From positions 358,001-422,000 of the forward strand of contig CP033464.1 of the NCBI GenBank assembly GCA_007833815.1: a stretch of DNA of 64,000 nt, in the 5' to 3' direction. Each line of letters opens with the position of its first letter. The stretch's first letter is position 1. Both the position numbers and the translations under genes were made by a program. Under the pieces are notes generated by a model. The model had not been told where the DNA came from. It did not search any database and saw only the letters and a list, made by a program, of their open reading frames with translations. Source of the DNA: Brevibacillus laterosporus (GTDB lineage: Bacteria > Bacillota > Bacilli > Brevibacillales > Brevibacillaceae). Positions 45,119-54,413 of the stretch are shown here, in pieces.

Positions 45119-46512
45119 CAATACTTCACTTGTTTCGTTTGCTCACTCAATTGCTTCTCCCACTTCTGATAAAAGCTGGACTTACTAATCCCGAGTAATT
45201 TGGCCGCCTCCCGTTTATTTCCACCAGATAGTTGAACGGCCTGTTGCAAAGCTTCTAGTTCGGCCTTTGCCAAACACTCCTTTAAACTAGGAAACCGACT
45301 TTGTTTCACCATGCTTCTTGATGTGGATGTTGGTAACAGAATATGTTCAGCCCGAAGCCAATTTCCCTCCATCATATGCATGGCACGCTCCAATACATTA
45401 CGCAACTCTCTCACGTTCCCTGGCCAGCTATGATAGCGCAGGACATCCCACACCTCTTCATCCATTCCCTTGACCACAATCCCAGTCGACTCAATCAACT
45501 GCTCTCTGAGACTCTCTATTAAGTATGGTAAGTCTTCCAGCCTATCCCTAAGCGGCGGTATTGTAACGGTGACAACATGCAATCGATAAAACAAATCCTC
45601 ACGAAATGTACCTGCTTTCATTAAAGCAATCATATCTTTATTAGTAGAAGCGATTACTCGTACGTCCAGTGATATTGGCCGACTTCCTCCAACTCGCTCT
45701 ACCTCTTTTTCTTGCAAAATGCGTAAGAGCTTGGCTTGCAGAGCAAGTGGCATGTCCCCAATCTCATCTAAAAGGATGGTACCTCGATCAGCCAGTTCAA
45801 ACTTACCTTTTTTTCCTTTGCGTAAAGCTCCAGTAAACGCTCCCTCTTCATACCCAAACAGCTCAGATTCCAGTAAATTATCAGGGATAGCCGCACAATT
45901 GACACGAATAAAAGGTCCCATCGCCCGTTGACTTGCCGCATGGATAGCATGCGCAAACAGCTCTTTTCCTGTGCCACTCTCTCCTGTAATGAGTACCGTT
46001 GTATCGCTTTTGGCTACTTTCATCGCCAGTTCCTTACATTTATTCATCAAATCGCTGGCGCTTACAATCTGCTCAAATCGATAGGTTGCTCCTAATTTCC
46101 TATGTAGTTCTCCTTTATAGTAATCTAATTCTTGCTTTAATTGATCCACTGTAGCTGACAGGGCGTGTAGTTGCCTCACATCCTGAAACATGACGGTTCC
46201 AAGTACGGCAATCATTCTTTCTTCCCGATATATGGGGACACGGTTCGCTATCATCTCACGTCCATTAATACGCTGAATCTCAGCCAGCTCTGCTTTGCCA
46301 GTCTTGGCTACCACATGCATTCGCGTGTTTTCGATAACCCCCGTAACGTGTTTACCGATGGGGTCGACTATCCCGATAAAATTCCGATAATTATGATTCA
46401 TCATCAGAATAATACCCTCTGGATCGGTCAACACGATACATTCATATGCTTTTTCAAACACCTCTTCTAATAGTTCCAAATAATCTGACGATGCAGCGGA
46501 ATGAAATGTCAT
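45118..46512 (-). CDS. Sigma-54-dependent enhancer-binding activator (BdhR-like)
   Basis: 464 residues. The N-terminal PAS sensor (about 10-110: [25 protein letters not shown]) is followed by a short linker and the AAA+ domain (about 145-380) with Walker [11 protein letters not shown], the sigma-54 contact loop [15 protein letters not shown], Walker [11 protein letters not shown] and the arginine finger region. A Fis-type helix-turn-helix ends it ([26 protein letters not shown]). It remodels the closed sigma-54 polymerase complex at the neighbouring operon. The signal is probably 3-hydroxybutyrate or a related acid, inferred from the neighbours. ATG 46512 follows AGGAGGGGGATG. Confidence 0.94.
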   Translation of the reverse strand: MTFHSAASSDYLELLEEVFEKAYECIVLTDPEGIILMMNHNYRNFIGIVDPIGKHVTGVIENTRMHVVAKTGKAELAEIQRINGREMIANRVPIYREERMIAVLGTVMFQDVRQLHALSATVDQLKQELDYYKGELHRKLGATYRFEQIVSASDLMNKCKELAMKVAKSDTTVLITGESGTGKELFAHAIHAASQRAMGPFIRVNCAAIPDNLLESELFGYEEGAFTGALRKGKKGKFELADRGTILLDEIGDMPLALQAKLLRILQEKEVERVGGSRPISLDVRVIASTNKDMIALMKAGTFREDLFYRLHVVTVTIPPLRDRLEDLPYLIESLREQLIESTGIVVKGMDEEVWDVLRYHSWPGNVRELRNVLERAMHMMEGNWLRAEHILLPTSTSRSMVKQSRFPSLKECLAKAELEALQQAVQLSGGNKREAAKLLGISKSSFYQKWEKQLSEQTKQVKY

Positions 46513-46904
46513 CGTTCATCCCCCTCCTGGATAGTAACAATCGATATTATCACACTTTTCTAACAACAACAAACATAAGTTTAATCTCCCCTGATATCAT
46601 AAACAGATTATAATACATGGCCCAAAATGTGCAGATTGATCCCTGATACGATCAGAACTAATGGTAATCATAACCACAATTTTCTCTGTTACTCACCTCC
46701 ACCATGCTCCTAAATATAACAAATGTGCTCTTTCCCCTACATTTTACCTGTCAACACTCTCTCCATTTTCGATCATATTGATCCAGCTTCATCCCTTTAA
46801 CCACTTGAACTCTTCCTTATTCCTCCTTTTCTCATCAAATTTTAATAGGAATTATTATCTATTTTTACCATCTATCTACGGCTTTTTCAGCTCTTGCAAC
46901 TTTG
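46513..46904. other. Intergenic region between the activator and the riboswitch
   Basis: About 390 bases, AT-rich, with no supported gene. It must hold the promoter of the activator gene (leftward) and that of the riboswitch-controlled CAP gene (rightward). I could not pick either with confidence. Confidence 0.4.
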
Positions 46905-47062
46905 TTATTCTGAGTTTGCCGAAACTTCCCAAATCATGAGAAGTGCGGGGGATTACCAATGGTGCTAGGCTTATGCTGATCGCCTGGGGTGAATCGCGCA
47001 TGATTCTGCGTAGGGTTGTATCCTCAATCCGAATCCGACAACTAACCTCGTAGGTAAAAAAA
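46905..47062 (+). promoter_or_regulatory. c-di-AMP riboswitch (ydaO/yuaA type)
   Basis: The leader carries the conserved blocks of the ydaO aptamer in order: GCCGAAAC at 46919, GCGGGGGATTACCAATGG near 46948-46966, CCTGGGGTGAATCGCGCATG near 46984-47003, GGGTTGTATCCTC and CCGAATCCG near the end. The class binds cyclic di-AMP and turns off cell-wall and osmoprotectant genes. It sits directly before a secreted CAP-domain gene, one of its classic targets. No intrinsic terminator is visible between aptamer and start codon. Confidence 0.82.
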
Positions 47063-47076
47063 AGGAGCGATGAGAA

Positions 47077-47895
47077 ATGAAGAAAAAATGGATGTCTAAA
47101 ACAGTATTTGCATTGGCAGTAGGAATGGCAGTAAGTGGGCTCGCTACTTCTGCGTTGGCTGCTTCTCCAATGGTCATGGTGAAACAGTTGCCGATCCAAC
47201 AAGGTACTACTAATAACCTTGATCTGAATGCATTGTCTGATCTACTTAATCAGAAGCAAGGAAACGCCAAGGATTGTCTTCCTACCGATGTATTGAATAG
47301 CCTTTTGAGCCAAAATAAGGACAAGGGGAATTCTATCTTTGATCAATTGAAAAATAAAGAAGATTGCGATATTAAAGAACCTTCTAGATCAAAAGACAAA
47401 AATCGCTGGGCAGACAGGGAAACTTCTAATAAGGATTGCGATGAAGCTTCTGTAGACGAACAGGAAAAACCTTCCATCGAAGAACCAGTAAAAGATAACG
47501 ATTCAAAAGAGAACGTATCTTCTGAAGCAAGCGCAATGGTAAACGAAGTAGTAGATATCGTAAACCAGGAGCGTTCAAAGGCTGGTCTGAAACCACTTAG
47601 CATGGATAACGAACTATCTAAAATGGCAACAGACAAAGCAAAAGACATGGCAAAAAACAATTATTTTGATCATAACAGCCCAACTTACGGATCTCCATTC
47701 GACATGATGGAGCAGTATGATATTTCCTTCCGTACAGCTGGTGAAAACATCGCACAAGGACAACGTTCTGCAAAAGAAGTCATGAAAGACTGGATGAACA
47801 GCAGCGGACACCGTAAAAACATTATGAATTCTTCCTTCACAACAATCGGAGTAGGATACTATAACGGTTACTGGGTACAAGAATTCATCGGATAA
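47077..47895 (+). CDS. Secreted CAP-domain protein (YkwD-like)
   Basis: 272 residues. Signal peptide about 1-29, ending in ATSALAA. A charged, low-complexity linker of about 115 residues follows, with three scattered Cys (DCLPTD, EDCDIKEP, NKDCDEAS). The C-terminal CAP/SCP domain runs from about 150 to 272: IVNQERSKAGLKPL, NNYFDHNSPTYGSPFDMM, TAGENIAQGQRSAKEVMKDWMNSSGHRKNIMN, FTTIGVGYYNGYWVQEF, with the metal-site His and Glu residues typical of YkwD-type proteins. These are linked to germination and the cell wall. ATG 47077 follows AAAGGAG right after the c-di-AMP riboswitch. Confidence 0.93.
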   Translation: MKKKWMSKTVFALAVGMAVSGLATSALAASPMVMVKQLPIQQGTTNNLDLNALSDLLNQKQGNAKDCLPTDVLNSLLSQNKDKGNSIFDQLKNKEDCDIKEPSRSKDKNRWADRETSNKDCDEASVDEQEKPSIEEPVKDNDSKENVSSEASAMVNEVVDIVNQERSKAGLKPLSMDNELSKMATDKAKDMAKNNYFDHNSPTYGSPFDMMEQYDISFRTAGENIAQGQRSAKEVMKDWMNSSGHRKNIMNSSFTTIGVGYYNGYWVQEFIG

Positions 47896-47949
47896 GTAGA
47901 TCATCTTGTAATAAAGTGGTCGACTATCCCATCCATGTTACATATACAT

Positions 47950-47983
47950 ACAGACGAAATTCATCATTTCGTCTGTCTTTTTT
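47950..47983 (+). terminator. Terminator of the CAP-domain gene
   Basis: ACAGACGAAAT pairs with ATTTCGTCTGT around TCATC and is followed by CTTTTTTT. Confidence 0.9.
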
Positions 47984-48081
47984 TATGCCTTTTACTGCTC
48001 CATTGATTTTCCCCAGTTGGACAAGATAATGTAATACTAGGAAACAAAGACAAGCCTGTGTCCAAACCGGAGGAATCAGTT

Positions 48082-48924
48082 ATGAAAAATCGCTTTACGA
48101 TTGGCAAGATGGCTCGTATGCATCGTATCGCCGAATCAACTCTTCGCTACTACGATGAAAAAGGTATTTTTCAGCCTAAAACAATTGATCAGAAAACACA
48201 ATACCGTTACTACACAATTGACCAATTCTCCACATTAACCTCTATTAAGTTTTTTCGCCATTTAGGTATACCATTACTAGAGATTAAAAGATTTATGGAT
48301 GAACGTACACCAGATTTGGCTTTGGACATTCTTGAAAAACAAAGTGAATCGCTCAAACAAAAACAACAAGAAATCGCCTACATGTTAAATCGGTTGGAAA
48401 GTAAGATCACAACCATCAAACAAGGCGTAGATAAAGTGGATACTACTGTAGTCTTTAAAGATTTGCCGAAGCGCTATATTCATTCCATGGTCGTGGAAGC
48501 AGACCTAACTGATGAAGACTGGGAATATCATTTACATGTATTGCAAAGCGATCTTCAGCTTTTAGAGGTATCGTTATTTGCTGGTGATATTGGTACTTCC
48601 GTGTCCAAATCCTCCATTCTAAAAGGAGAATATCAAGATTACAACAGTTTATTCATCATGATTGATGATCTACCGGTTGAGAAGGAGCGCTACCCCAGCA
48701 TTCCGGCTGGGCTGTATGCATGTACAATGCATTATGGCTCATATGAACAGCTCGGCCAGTCATATGAGCGTCTGCTTTTAGCTATCAGAGAACGCAATTA
48801 TGAAATCACTGGTAAATCCTATGAGCTTGGCATTGTGGACTTGGCTATCACTAGCGAATCGGACGAATTTGTTACTGAAATCCAAATACCAGTACAATCC
48901 TCGGAATACCCTCCAAATAACTAA
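48082..48924 (+). CDS. MerR-family regulator with GyrI-like effector domain
   Basis: 280 residues in the BmrR/BltR mould. The N-terminal winged helix is FTIGKMARMHRIAESTLRYYDEKGIFQP, then a dimer coiled coil (about 85-118), then a GyrI-like ligand pocket (residues about 125-275, YPSIPAGLYACTMHYGSYEQLGQSYERLLLAI). Such proteins bind drugs or cationic lipophiles and untwist a promoter with an over-long spacer. That promoter type stands in front of the next gene, a MATE pump. Start ATG 48082 follows GGAGGA; a GTG at 48058 is less likely. Confidence 0.9.
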   Translation: MKNRFTIGKMARMHRIAESTLRYYDEKGIFQPKTIDQKTQYRYYTIDQFSTLTSIKFFRHLGIPLLEIKRFMDERTPDLALDILEKQSESLKQKQQEIAYMLNRLESKITTIKQGVDKVDTTVVFKDLPKRYIHSMVVEADLTDEDWEYHLHVLQSDLQLLEVSLFAGDIGTSVSKSSILKGEYQDYNSLFIMIDDLPVEKERYPSIPAGLYACTMHYGSYEQLGQSYERLLLAIRERNYEITGKSYELGIVDLAITSESDEFVTEIQIPVQSSEYPPNN

Positions 48925-48963
48925 TGCTTTTTGACAACTAGCAAAAAAATTGCTTGCGACCCC

Positions 48964-48994
48964 TTGAGCTTCAAGTAGCTTGAAGGTTTACAAT
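48964..48994 (+). promoter_or_regulatory. MerR-type promoter with 19-base spacer before the MATE gene
   Basis: -35 TTGAGC (48964-48969) and -10 TACAAT (48989-48994) are 19 bases apart. The spacer holds a dyad, CTTCAAG-TAG-CTTGAAG, the layout recognised by MerR-family activators. Confidence 0.8.
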
Positions 48995-49020
48995 AAAAGC
49001 TATCACAAGGAGGTCGTATT

Positions 49021-50382
49021 ATGACAGACGCAGCAATTAAACTAAGGGAGACCCCCGTGCCTAAGCTATTTATCTCGTATCTCATCCCTTCCGTACTCGG
49101 CATGCTACTTATGTCGATTAATATTTTTGTCGATGGGGTATTTGTCAGTCGCGGGGTGGGCCCAGAGGGATTAGCCGGGGTAAACATCTCCGTACCCGCC
49201 TTTTCCATCTTCCTCTCTATCTCACTTTGGATCGGAATGGGTGGAGCTACTCTTTACTCTGCTGCCTTGGGAAGAAATGAAGTAACACACGCTCGCCAAA
49301 TTTTTACGCAATCTTTTACGCTGGCAGTCCTATTAGTTAGTCTGATCATGGTGGTTTGCTTACCCAATATTGAACAAATTGCCTATATTTTTGGGGCTGA
49401 CAAGGCGATCTTACCTTATGTACTTGATTATTTAAGCGTGTTGTTAACTTTCGGGATGATTTATGTATTAGAAAACATCTTGAGCATTTTTATCCGTAAT
49501 GACGGAAACCCCAAGCTAGCAATGATGGGCCTAATCGTCACATCGGTTCTTAACATACTATTTAATTATATCTTTATTTTCATGATGGGAATGGGTGTAA
49601 AAGGAGCTGCCTACGCTACTGTATTATCGGCTGCTTTTGGTTTTTTGGTTCTACTCACTCACTTTTTTACGAAAGGTAGTACATTGCGTTTTGTGGCTTT
49701 CCGTATTCATCTAAAGGAAATCGGACAAATATTAAATATTGGTTTTCCTAGCTTTATTGCGGAGAGCACCATTGCAATCACTACCCTTGCGTATAACCTA
49801 GCTTTTATGAAATATCTGGGGACACAGGGTGTCGCAGCGTACGCCATCGTCAATTATATCCATGCGATGCTATTGCTGTTGTTCATGGGGGTAGGAGCGG
49901 CTTTGCAACCGATTGCTAGCTTCCATTATGGCGCCAGATTAAGTGAACGACTGCGAACTAGCTTACGATTAACGGTAAAAACGGGCTGGGGCTTCGGAGC
50001 CGTCGCTCTACTATTTGGAGTTTTGTTTTCAAACGTATTTATCATGTTGTTTGATATTCAGTCAAAAGAGCTGATTCAAATTACTGTGAACGGGATGAAT
50101 CTATTTTTCATCAACTATCTTTTCTTAGGATATAATTTGGTCTATGGGGAATATTTCCAAGCCATTCAGAAGATACGTAAATCACTATGGATTATTTTAA
50201 CTCGTGGTGTCTTGCTGGTCATTCCTTTGCTGTTTATCTTACCTCAATGGTTCGGGGTAAATGGCATTTGGTTGGCAGTCCCTTTAGCAGAAGCCTTGAC
50301 TGCACTCGGGATTAGTATGCTGAATCGAAAAACTCCACCTGTCCCGCAATTCACAAAACAGGAAACAGAAGTTACTCTATAA
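49021..50382 (+). CDS. MATE-family multidrug efflux transporter
   Basis: 453 residues, twelve membrane helices in two bundles. MATE patterns are VPKLFISYLIPSVLGMLLMSINIFVDGVFVSRGVGPEGLAGVN, FIRNDGNPKLAMMGLIVTSVLNILFNYIFI and VGAALQPIASFHYGA. These pumps export drugs or cationic compounds against sodium or protons. ATG 49021 follows AAGGAGGT. The MerR gene 96 bases upstream and the over-spaced promoter between them suggest drug-induced expression. Confidence 0.92.
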   Translation: MTDAAIKLRETPVPKLFISYLIPSVLGMLLMSINIFVDGVFVSRGVGPEGLAGVNISVPAFSIFLSISLWIGMGGATLYSAALGRNEVTHARQIFTQSFTLAVLLVSLIMVVCLPNIEQIAYIFGADKAILPYVLDYLSVLLTFGMIYVLENILSIFIRNDGNPKLAMMGLIVTSVLNILFNYIFIFMMGMGVKGAAYATVLSAAFGFLVLLTHFFTKGSTLRFVAFRIHLKEIGQILNIGFPSFIAESTIAITTLAYNLAFMKYLGTQGVAAYAIVNYIHAMLLLLFMGVGAALQPIASFHYGARLSERLRTSLRLTVKTGWGFGAVALLFGVLFSNVFIMLFDIQSKELIQITVNGMNLFFINYLFLGYNLVYGEYFQAIQKIRKSLWIILTRGVLLVIPLLFILPQWFGVNGIWLAVPLAEALTALGISMLNRKTPPVPQFTKQETEVTL

Positions 50383-50389
50383 AAAATCT

Positions 50390-50421
50390 AAAAAGGTAGC
50401 CTATAAGCGCTACCTTTTTTA
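50390..50421. terminator. Bidirectional terminator between the MATE gene and lpdA
   Basis: AAAAAGGTAGC pairs with GCTACCTTTTTT around CTATAAGC. It lies between convergent gene ends (8 and 20 bases away). Confidence 0.88.
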
Positions 50422-50440
50422 TATGCATGGCTAAACCCGT

Positions 50441-51835
50441 TTACTGTGTTGCATCTATTTTTAATTTATGAAGTAAGGCTTCAGCAGCCTCCATCGTAAC
50501 CTCACCTAATGTTGGATGAGCGTGGATTGTTAATGCAATATCTTCAACTGTCATACTCGCTTCGATTGCTAAACCCATTTCGGCGATCATTTCCGATGCG
50601 CCGCTTCCCACGATTTGAGCACCTACTAATAAACCGTCTTCTTTACGCGCAACTAGCTTCACGAACCCTTCTTTTGCATTTAATGCAAGCGCACGACCGT
50701 TTGCTGAGAATGGGAATTTCGCTGCTTTTACTTCCATACCTTCTGCTTTTGCTCGCTCTTCAGTGTAACCAACTGTTGCTAATTCAGGATCTGTGAAGCA
50801 AACTGCTGGAATCGCTAAGTAATCAACGATCGAGCGCTTACCTGCGATAGCTTCAGCAGCTACCTTCCCTTCGTAAGATGCTTTATGGGCAAGCTGTGGA
50901 CCAGCAATAATATCACCAATCGCAAAAATGTTCGGGAGGTTGGTACGGCATTGCTGGTCAACTTTTAATAAACCGCGGTCAGCAAACTCGATGCCGATTT
51001 CCTCAAGACCCATATCGTCAGTATTTGGCCTGCGACCAACTGTTATTAATACATAGTCAGCTTCAACTTTCTTTTCTTCGCCTCCATTTTCGTAGGTAAC
51101 GATTACACCGTTTTCAGATTCTTCAACACCTTTAGCAGATGCATCTACTACTACTGCAACGCCTTTCTTCATAAGGCCTTTTTTCACAACTTGAGTCATT
51201 TGTTTATCGAAGCCAGATAAAATATCTTTACCTCCTTCGATAATTGTTACTTCAGAACCAAGGGTAGCGTAAGCAGAACCTAATTCTGTACCGATGTAAC
51301 CGCCACCGATTACAACTAATTTATTTGGAACTTCAGTTAAATTAAGTGCACCTGTAGAGTTAATAACACGTTTTGTAAAATTAAAGGTTGGAATTTCAAT
51401 GGGGCGTGACCCAGTTGCTAAAATTACATTTTTACATGTATATGTTTGAGTTGAATCATCGTTGATTACGCGTACAGTGTTAGCATCTATGAAATAAGCT
51501 TCACCTTTTACGACATCTACATTATTGCTTTTTAATAAGCCTTCAACGCCGCCTACTAATTTCTTTACAACGCCATTTTTATATTCTTGCACTTTTACGA
51601 AGTCAACTTTCACAACAGAAGCTAAAATACCCATATCGTCTGAATACTTCGTTTGCTCTAAACGGTGTCCTACAGAAATAAGGGCCTTTGATGGGATGCA
51701 ACCGACATTAGCACATACACCACCAAGGTTTTCTTTTTCAATAATTACCACTTGTTGCCCTAATTGTGAGGCTTTGATTGCAGCAACATATCCGCCAGGT
51801 CCAGAACCAATTACGATTGTTTCAACCTCTATCAT
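50441..51835 (-). CDS. lpdA: Dihydrolipoyl dehydrogenase, stand-alone copy
   Basis: 464-residue flavoprotein E3 that reoxidises dihydrolipoamide with NAD. FAD motif [11 protein letters not shown]; redox disulfide Cys41 and Cys46 in [17 protein letters not shown] motif [26 protein letters not shown]; and the catalytic His-Glu in [18 protein letters not shown]. Start ATG 51835 follows AAGGAGTGTG; the frame extends to 51877 without a second site. There is no E1 or E2 gene beside it, so it is an extra copy outside a dehydrogenase complex. A TetR-type operator and a decayed tetR gene lie upstream. Confidence 0.95.
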   Translation of the reverse strand: MIEVETIVIGSGPGGYVAAIKASQLGQQVVIIEKENLGGVCANVGCIPSKALISVGHRLEQTKYSDDMGILASVVKVDFVKVQEYKNGVVKKLVGGVEGLLKSNNVDVVKGEAYFIDANTVRVINDDSTQTYTCKNVILATGSRPIEIPTFNFTKRVINSTGALNLTEVPNKLVVIGGGYIGTELGSAYATLGSEVTIIEGGKDILSGFDKQMTQVVKKGLMKKGVAVVVDASAKGVEESENGVIVTYENGGEEKKVEADYVLITVGRRPNTDDMGLEEIGIEFADRGLLKVDQQCRTNLPNIFAIGDIIAGPQLAHKASYEGKVAAEAIAGKRSIVDYLAIPAVCFTDPELATVGYTEERAKAEGMEVKAAKFPFSANGRALALNAKEGFVKLVARKEDGLLVGAQIVGSGASEMIAEMGLAIEASMTVEDIALTIHAHPTLGEVTMEAAEALLHKLKIDATQ

Positions 51836-51942
51836 ATCCTTTTCACACTCCTTTAAAATTGGAAAACAGTAGACCAAAATCGCTTATCCCATAGTCGCTT
51901 TCAAATTTAGTGAAAGTAATAATCATACGCATACCACCAAAT

Positions 51943-51962
51943 AAAAGACCGATCGGTCTTTT
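51943..51962. promoter_or_regulatory. Perfect 20-base palindrome, TetR-type operator before lpdA
   Basis: AAAAGACCGATCGGTCTTTT is fully symmetric. GACCGATCGGTC is a common core for TetR/AcrR-family repressors. It lies about 108 bases before lpdA, and the core is repeated at 52300-52313. Confidence 0.75.
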
Positions 51963-52079
51963 ATTGTTCAATTAAAAACGGCAATAGTGCCGTTATGAAC
52001 TAAGACTAAATAAATAGGCGATTAATTGTTACTTAATGATTGATAATACCTCTCGATCTTCGTGTAATCTACTTATTAC

Positions 52080-52301
52080 TTACGCACCTTCAACTGTAGA
52101 TAGTATATAAAGTGCGACTGTTTTTGGTTCGATATGATGAGCTAGTTCGTTTTTTGCAATTCCCTGTTGAATTATTCCGCATAGCCAATGGATTAAATAA
52201 TCCATTGCCTGTCGTATAGCTATAATTAAGGTGTTACCTTCTAAATAATCCATTTCGATTGCTGCGTTAAAAATTGGGCATGCCTTTTTCTCAAAAGAGA
52301 G
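52080..52301 (-). pseudogene. TetR-family regulator, C-terminal remnant
   Basis: A minus-strand frame reads KKACPIFNAAIEMDYLEG, then RQAMDYLIHWLCGIIQQGIAKNELAHHIEPKTVALYILSTVEGA and stops at 52080. This matches the ligand-binding C-terminal half of a TetR regulator (the CPI-N-A-E and G-IA---E patterns). No start codon and no DNA-binding helix-turn-helix remain; the part that should encode it has been lost and the fragment begins at the second operator copy. It was probably the repressor of lpdA. Confidence 0.75.
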
Positions 52302-52313
52302 ACCGATCGGTCT
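52300..52313. promoter_or_regulatory. Second copy of the TetR-type palindrome
   Basis: AGACCGATCGGTCT repeats the core of the palindrome before lpdA. It stands at the lost start of the decayed tetR gene, as expected of an autoregulatory site. Confidence 0.65.
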
Positions 52314-52455
52314 TTTTATTTTAGCATAAATTAATAAAATGTAAATCTATTAACTCTACCTTCGATTATTTACCTGTCTCAATTCTACTATTATTGTTCT
52401 TCCCCATCTAAAACCTTAGGATAAGGCCTTTTCATAATATCCTTGATCGTTTCTT

Positions 52456-53337
52456 TTATCCCTGTACCAAGCTTTCTTTCGCTAATGCCAAAGCACCACA
52501 TACTCCTGCGTTATCTCCCAGTGCTGGTGGGACAATGTAGGTTGACAAATCACCATAGAAATACTGATTTTCACTCACATATCCCTGTAATAGCCCGGTC
52601 AGTTGACGGCTCACTAGTGGAAATAATTGTGCTTGCTTCATGACTCCGCCTCCTATGATAAGCTTTTTAGGAGCTAAAATAAGAACATAATTCATCAGAG
52701 CTTGGGCTAGATAGTAGGCTTCTAGTTCCCAAACCTCCTCATTTGTTTGCAATTGCGCTCCCTTTTGGTTCCAGCGTTTCTCGATAGCTGGCCCAGATGC
52801 CATACCTTCCAAACAATTTCCATGATACGGACATACACCTTTAAATGAATCCGTATGATGTGGTTTTAACAAAATATGACCCATTTCTGGATGAGACATC
52901 CCATGTAAAAGCTTCCCTTCTACAATCGCTCCAACACCAATTCCCGTCCCCACTGTCATATAAATGCAACTATCCAATCCTTTAGCGGCACCCCAGGTAG
53001 CTTCACCCAATGCGGCGGCATTCACGTCTGTATCAAACGCAATCGGAACCGAAAAATGTTCTTTCATATGGCCAAGAACATCATAATTTTTCCATGCCAG
53101 CTTTGGCGTATTCATTACATACCCATAAGTATCACTTTTCATGTTCACATCAATGGGTCCAAAAGAACCAATACCAATTGCATCCAAATTCTTGCCTTGC
53201 AAAAAATTAATGACTTGCTCAAGTGTCTCTGTTGGTGTTGTGGTCGGAAAGCTAATTCTCTCAAAAATATCTCCATGTTCATTTCCGATTGCACAAACAA
53301 ATTTTGTCCCACCTGCTTCAACGGCTCCAAGTCTCAT
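52456..53337 (-). CDS. ROK-family fructokinase/sugar kinase
   Basis: 293 residues, phosphorylating fructose or a similar hexose with ATP. ATP-binding GAVEAGGTKFVCAIG, catalytic Asp in AFDTDVNAAALGE, GTGIGVG, and the zinc-binding ROK motif GHILLKPHHTDSFKGVCPYHGNCLEGMASGPAIEKRW with His and Cys ligands, typical of ScrK/GmuE fructokinases. Start ATG 53337 follows AAGGGAGGGC; upstream codons to 53400 have no site. No sugar transporter is adjacent. It lies 37 bases after the SMR gene on the same strand. Confidence 0.92.
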   Translation of the reverse strand: MRLGAVEAGGTKFVCAIGNEHGDIFERISFPTTTPTETLEQVINFLQGKNLDAIGIGSFGPIDVNMKSDTYGYVMNTPKLAWKNYDVLGHMKEHFSVPIAFDTDVNAAALGEATWGAAKGLDSCIYMTVGTGIGVGAIVEGKLLHGMSHPEMGHILLKPHHTDSFKGVCPYHGNCLEGMASGPAIEKRWNQKGAQLQTNEEVWELEAYYLAQALMNYVLILAPKKLIIGGGVMKQAQLFPLVSRQLTGLLQGYVSENQYFYGDLSTYIVPPALGDNAGVCGALALAKESLVQG

Positions 53338-53374
53338 CTTATGTGCCCTCCCTTTGGGATACGAACTGTTTTGT

Positions 53375-53773
53375 CTAATCGTGTGAGCCACCCTTACCAT
53401 CTGATGCTACCATTACGGTATCTTCATCATGATTTCCTTCTGCTTGCCCACCATGAGAATCTCCTTGCATATTTAAGAGAACACACCCTGCAATGATCAA
53501 TAGGATTGCAATTACCTTTTGCATGGATAAGCTATCTTTAAACCAAATAATTCCGATCGTCGCAATCAACGCGGTACCTACCCCTGACCAAATGGCATAT
53601 ACAATACCAACCTCTAACTTTTTTAATGCGAGGCTTAACGAAGAAAAGCAAATAAAATAAAACACAAACATAAGAATTGTTGGCCATACCTTCGTTAATC
53701 CATTCGACAGCTTCATCATGGTGGTACCTGCTACCTCTAACAGAATAGCTACACCTAAAAATACCCAACTCAT
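53375..53773 (-). CDS. SMR-family multidrug efflux protein with long hydrophilic tail
   Basis: 132 residues: four membrane helices in about the first 105 residues, with the essential Glu13 in AILLEVAGTT, WSGVGTALIATIGIIWFKDSLS, and the final helix VIAILLIIAGCVLLNMQG. Family members antiport protons and lipophilic cations or guanidinium-type compounds. The 28-residue tail after the last helix (GDSHGGQAEGNHDED...) is rich in Gly, His and Asp and longer than in EmrE-type proteins (about 105-110 residues). The gene overlaps its tetR by 4 bases, so both are made together. Confidence 0.92.
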   Translation of the reverse strand: MSWVFLGVAILLEVAGTTMMKLSNGLTKVWPTILMFVFYFICFSSLSLALKKLEVGIVYAIWSGVGTALIATIGIIWFKDSLSMQKVIAILLIIAGCVLLNMQGDSHGGQAEGNHDEDTVMVASDGKGGSHD

Positions 53774-54360
53774 TTCTCGCTCTCCTCTCTCTTTTTCCTT
53801 TCACCTTGTCTTTCTCTTACACCTTCCATCATAATGTCGATAATGGCTTCCAACGCCTCGTGTACGGTCATTTGTTGCTGCGTGAGTGGAGATTGATAGG
53901 TCATCTGTTGTAAGGAGCCTATAAACATCTGAATAAATACCTTAACATTCACAGGTCGAAATATTCCTTCTGCAATGCCCCCTTCTATAAATCGACCAAT
54001 ATTGTCCCATCCCTCATGCATGTGTGTATTAAAAAGTTCCCACTGTTCAGGATAAAACCTCTTTAAATCTGCCAGAAACCGTAAGTCAAATGTAATAAGC
54101 TCACTAGGAATAACGAGAAAGAGCTGTTTTAATTTTTCAATTGGACTAACATGCTGACTCTGTAAGATTTCTGTTTCTTTAATGAAATAGTGTTGCATAT
54201 CCTGCTGAATAATGTAGGAAAGTAGCTCTTCTTTGGATGTAAAACAGCCGTATAAGGTCTTGGTACTGACGCCTGCTCGGTGGGCAACATTTGACATTGT
54301 AAATTTGATTCCATATTGTTTGATCTCTTCCATGGCACATGTAGCAATACGTTCTTGCAT
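53770..54360 (-). CDS. TetR/AcrR-family regulator of the SMR gene
   Basis: 196 residues. The N-terminal helix-turn-helix is YGIKFTMSNVAHRAGVSTKTLYGCFTSKEELLSYII; the rest is a ligand-binding helical domain. The start is ATG 54360 after AAAGAGGTGA. Frames upstream of it are AT-rich filler. It overlaps the SMR gene (ATGA), and a 32-base operator-like dyad stands in front, so it probably represses the pair until a substrate of the pump binds. Confidence 0.9.
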   Translation of the reverse strand: MQERIATCAMEEIKQYGIKFTMSNVAHRAGVSTKTLYGCFTSKEELLSYIIQQDMQHYFIKETEILQSQHVSPIEKLKQLFLVIPSELITFDLRFLADLKRFYPEQWELFNTHMHEGWDNIGRFIEGGIAEGIFRPVNVKVFIQMFIGSLQQMTYQSPLTQQQMTVHEALEAIIDIMMEGVRERQGERKKREESEK

Positions 54361-54381
54361 CGAAATCACCTCTTTAGAAAC

Positions 54382-54413
54382 AAGGAAAATATTATATTTT
54401 TTATATTTTCCTT
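54382..54413. promoter_or_regulatory. Operator-like dyad before the TetR-SMR pair
   Basis: AAGGAAAATAT (54382-54392) and ATATTTTCCTT (54403-54413) are perfect inverted 11-base arms about a 10-base AT centre, about 20 bases before the tetR start. Confidence 0.6.
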
